Of a DNA stretch of 64,000 bases, positions 62,374 through 64,000 are shown in pieces. Numbering within the stretch: the stretch's first letter is position 1; each line of letters opens with the position of its first letter. The notes under the pieces are model-generated. The model was not told the origin of the DNA. It made no database searches and saw only the letters and a program-made list of their open reading frames with translations. A program made the position numbers and the translations under genes. Source of the DNA: Gari tellinella (taxonomy: Eukaryota; Mollusca; Bivalvia; Cardiida; Psammobiidae); contig OV277860.1 in the NCBI GenBank assembly GCA_922989275.2, positions 47,686,400 through 47,750,399 of the forward strand, given 5' to 3'.

Positions 62374-64000
62374 ACAAGAGTTGTCAGAGAGACAACAAAG
62401 CTCGCCATTGGCACATTTAGAAACTTAAAAGCACACTCAAGGTCACCGAGGTCAAGCTTTTTGCCTGCATAGAAAGGTCTTGTCAATATACACATGAAAA
62501 TTAAATATGAAGTTACACCTCAAGGGACATAGGAAATATAAGGTATGGAAAGGTCTTGTCCATACACACACACATACCAACTATGAATGTAATACCTCAA
62601 GAGACATTGAAGTTATAGGCATTTTTCAAAACCTAAACACAGATTTCGAAACCTAAACGCAGGCCCTAAGTTCAAGGTCAAGGTCACAGGGGTCCAAATT
62701 TTTCTGTGCATGGTAAGGTCTTGTACATATACACACACATATCAACTATGAATGCAATACCTCAAGAGACATAGAATTTATAGGCATTTTTCGAAACCTA
62801 AACACAGATTTCGAAACCTAAACGCGGGCCCTCAGATCAAGGTCAAGGTCACAGGGGTCCAAATTTTTCTGTGCATGGAAAGGTCTTGTCCATATACACA
62901 CACATACCAAATATGAAAGCAATACCTCAAGGGACATAGAAGTTATAGGCATTTTTCGAAACCTAAACACAGATTTCGAAACCTAAACGTGGGCCGTAAG
63001 TTCAAGGTCAAGGTCACAGGGGTCCAAATTTTACTGTGCATGGAAAGGTCTTGTCCATATACACACACATACCAACTATGAAAGCAATACCTCAAGAGAC
63101 ATAGAAGTAATAGGCATTTTTCAAAACCTAATCACAGATTTCGAAACCTAAACGCGGGCCCTAAGTTCAATGTCAAGGTCACAGGGGTCCAAATTTTTCT
63201 GTGCATGGTAAGGTCTTGTCCATATACACACATATTCCAACTATGAATGCAATACCTCAAGAGACATAGAAGTTATAGGCATTTTTCGAAACCTAAACAC
63301 AGATTTCGAAACCTAAACGCGGGCCCTAAGATCAAGGTCAAGGTCACAAGGGTCCAAATTTTTCTGTGCATGGAAAGGTCTTGTCCATATACACACACAT
63401 ACCAACTATGAATGCAATACCTCAAGAGACATAGAAGTTATAGGCATTTTTCGAAACCTAAACACAGATTTCGAAACCTAAACGCGGACCCTTAGTTCAA
63501 GGTCAAGGTCACAGGGGTCCAAATTTTTCTGTGCATGGAAAGGTCTTGTCCATATACACACACATACCAACTATGAATGCAATACCTCAAGAAACATAGA
63601 AGTTATAGGCATTTTTCGAAACCTAAACCCAGATTTTGAAACCTAAACGCGGACCCTAAGTTCAAGGTCAAGGTCACAGGGGTCCAAATTTTTCTGTGCA
63701 TGGAAAGGTCTTGTCCATATACACACACATACCAACTATGAAAGCAATACCTCAATGGACATAGAAGTTATAGGCATTTTTCAAAACCTAAACACAGATT
63801 TCGAAACCTAAACGCGGGCCGTAAGTTCAAGGTCAAGGTCACAAGGATCCAAATTTTCTGTGCATGGAAAGGTCTTGTCCATATACACACACATACCAAC
63901 TATGAAAGCAATACCTCAAGGGACAAAGAAGTTATAGACATTTTCTTAAAATTGTTTACGCCGTTCACGACGACGCCGACGACTACACCAGGGGTATTGC
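62374..64000 (+). mobile_element. HINE/pearl-like element with 165-bp tandem core, cut by window edge
   Basis: The element opens with a hairpin (AGTTGTC/GACAACA) and GCTCGCC. It then carries nine tandem units beginning AGGTCTTGTC at 62551, 62716, 62881, 63046, 63211, 63376, 63541, 63706 and 63870. Spacing is 165 bp (last 164). The units contain AGGTCAAGGTCACAGGGGTC and are very alike, suggesting recent amplification or homogenisation. It ends GACGACGCCGACGAC at the edge, as in the right flank of the other elements of this type. It interrupts an F2 MITE. Assignment to Helentron-associated or pearl elements is by architecture only. Confidence 0.7.

Overview
The window is intron-rich animal DNA, most likely from a bivalve mollusc. 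This is inferred from secreted matrix domains (tyrosinase, VWC, EGF, Kunitz) combined with a bivalve-like repeat load: Helentron/pearl-like elements with tandem cores, a conserved-tail SINE and many palindromic MITEs. No species name can be read from the sequence.

One very large minus-strand gene spans almost the whole window. I can trace 31 coding exons from 61860 down to 7534 (7,391 coding nt, about 2,463 residues). All 30 splice junctions are GT-AG and agree in phase. The 5' end lies beyond the right edge. The 3' end is either just after 7534 or beyond the left edge. In protein order the product reads EGF - Kunitz - half VWC - tyrosinase 1 - Gly-Tyr-Asp pentapeptide repeats - conserved 'CN-F-GP' segment - Cys-rich CRxNxCGxC module; then the same series again (EGF - Kunitz - repeats - half VWC - tyrosinase 2 - repeats - segment - Cys module); then at least 14 complete tandem VWC domains and a partial one. 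Tyrosinase 2 has lost most copper-binding histidines and tyrosinase 1 lacks at least one. I infer a secreted structural or matrix protein (shell, periostracum, byssus or similar). I do not recognise it as a named family.

The rest is introns packed with mobile DNA. I use working names. F1 (TTAACCCATTACCCCATA ends), F2 (TTAACCCTTTGAACCC ends) and F13 (TTAACCCTTAGCCTGCCA ends) are bounded by TTAA. F3 (CAGTGCTCCCTCTCTACAAC), F4 (CAGTAAAACCTCTCTATTAT), F7, F10 and F11 have CAGT ends, with TA duplications where I could check. F5 (CAGGGCTCCAGATAAG) and F9 (CAGGGCTGCCATTTCTCC) have 6-bp duplications. F6 and F8 are palindromic. Several families with unrelated ends share one of two palindromic cores. 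Five Helentron/HINE-like elements (three copies of one type, two other complete types, two cut by the window edges) carry tandem cores of about 125 to 320 bp and matched terminal motifs.

Region by region: 1-7.5 kb is repeats only. 7.5-28.5 kb is the VWC array. 28.5-35.7 kb is a single 7.2-kb intron holding a broken CR1/Jockey-type LINE nested in a TIR element, plus a HINE copy. 35.7-42.4 kb is the second tyrosinase unit. 45.8-61.9 kb holds the linker modules and the first unit. 62.4-64 kb is a 165-bp tandem-core element. No other host gene is supported on either strand.
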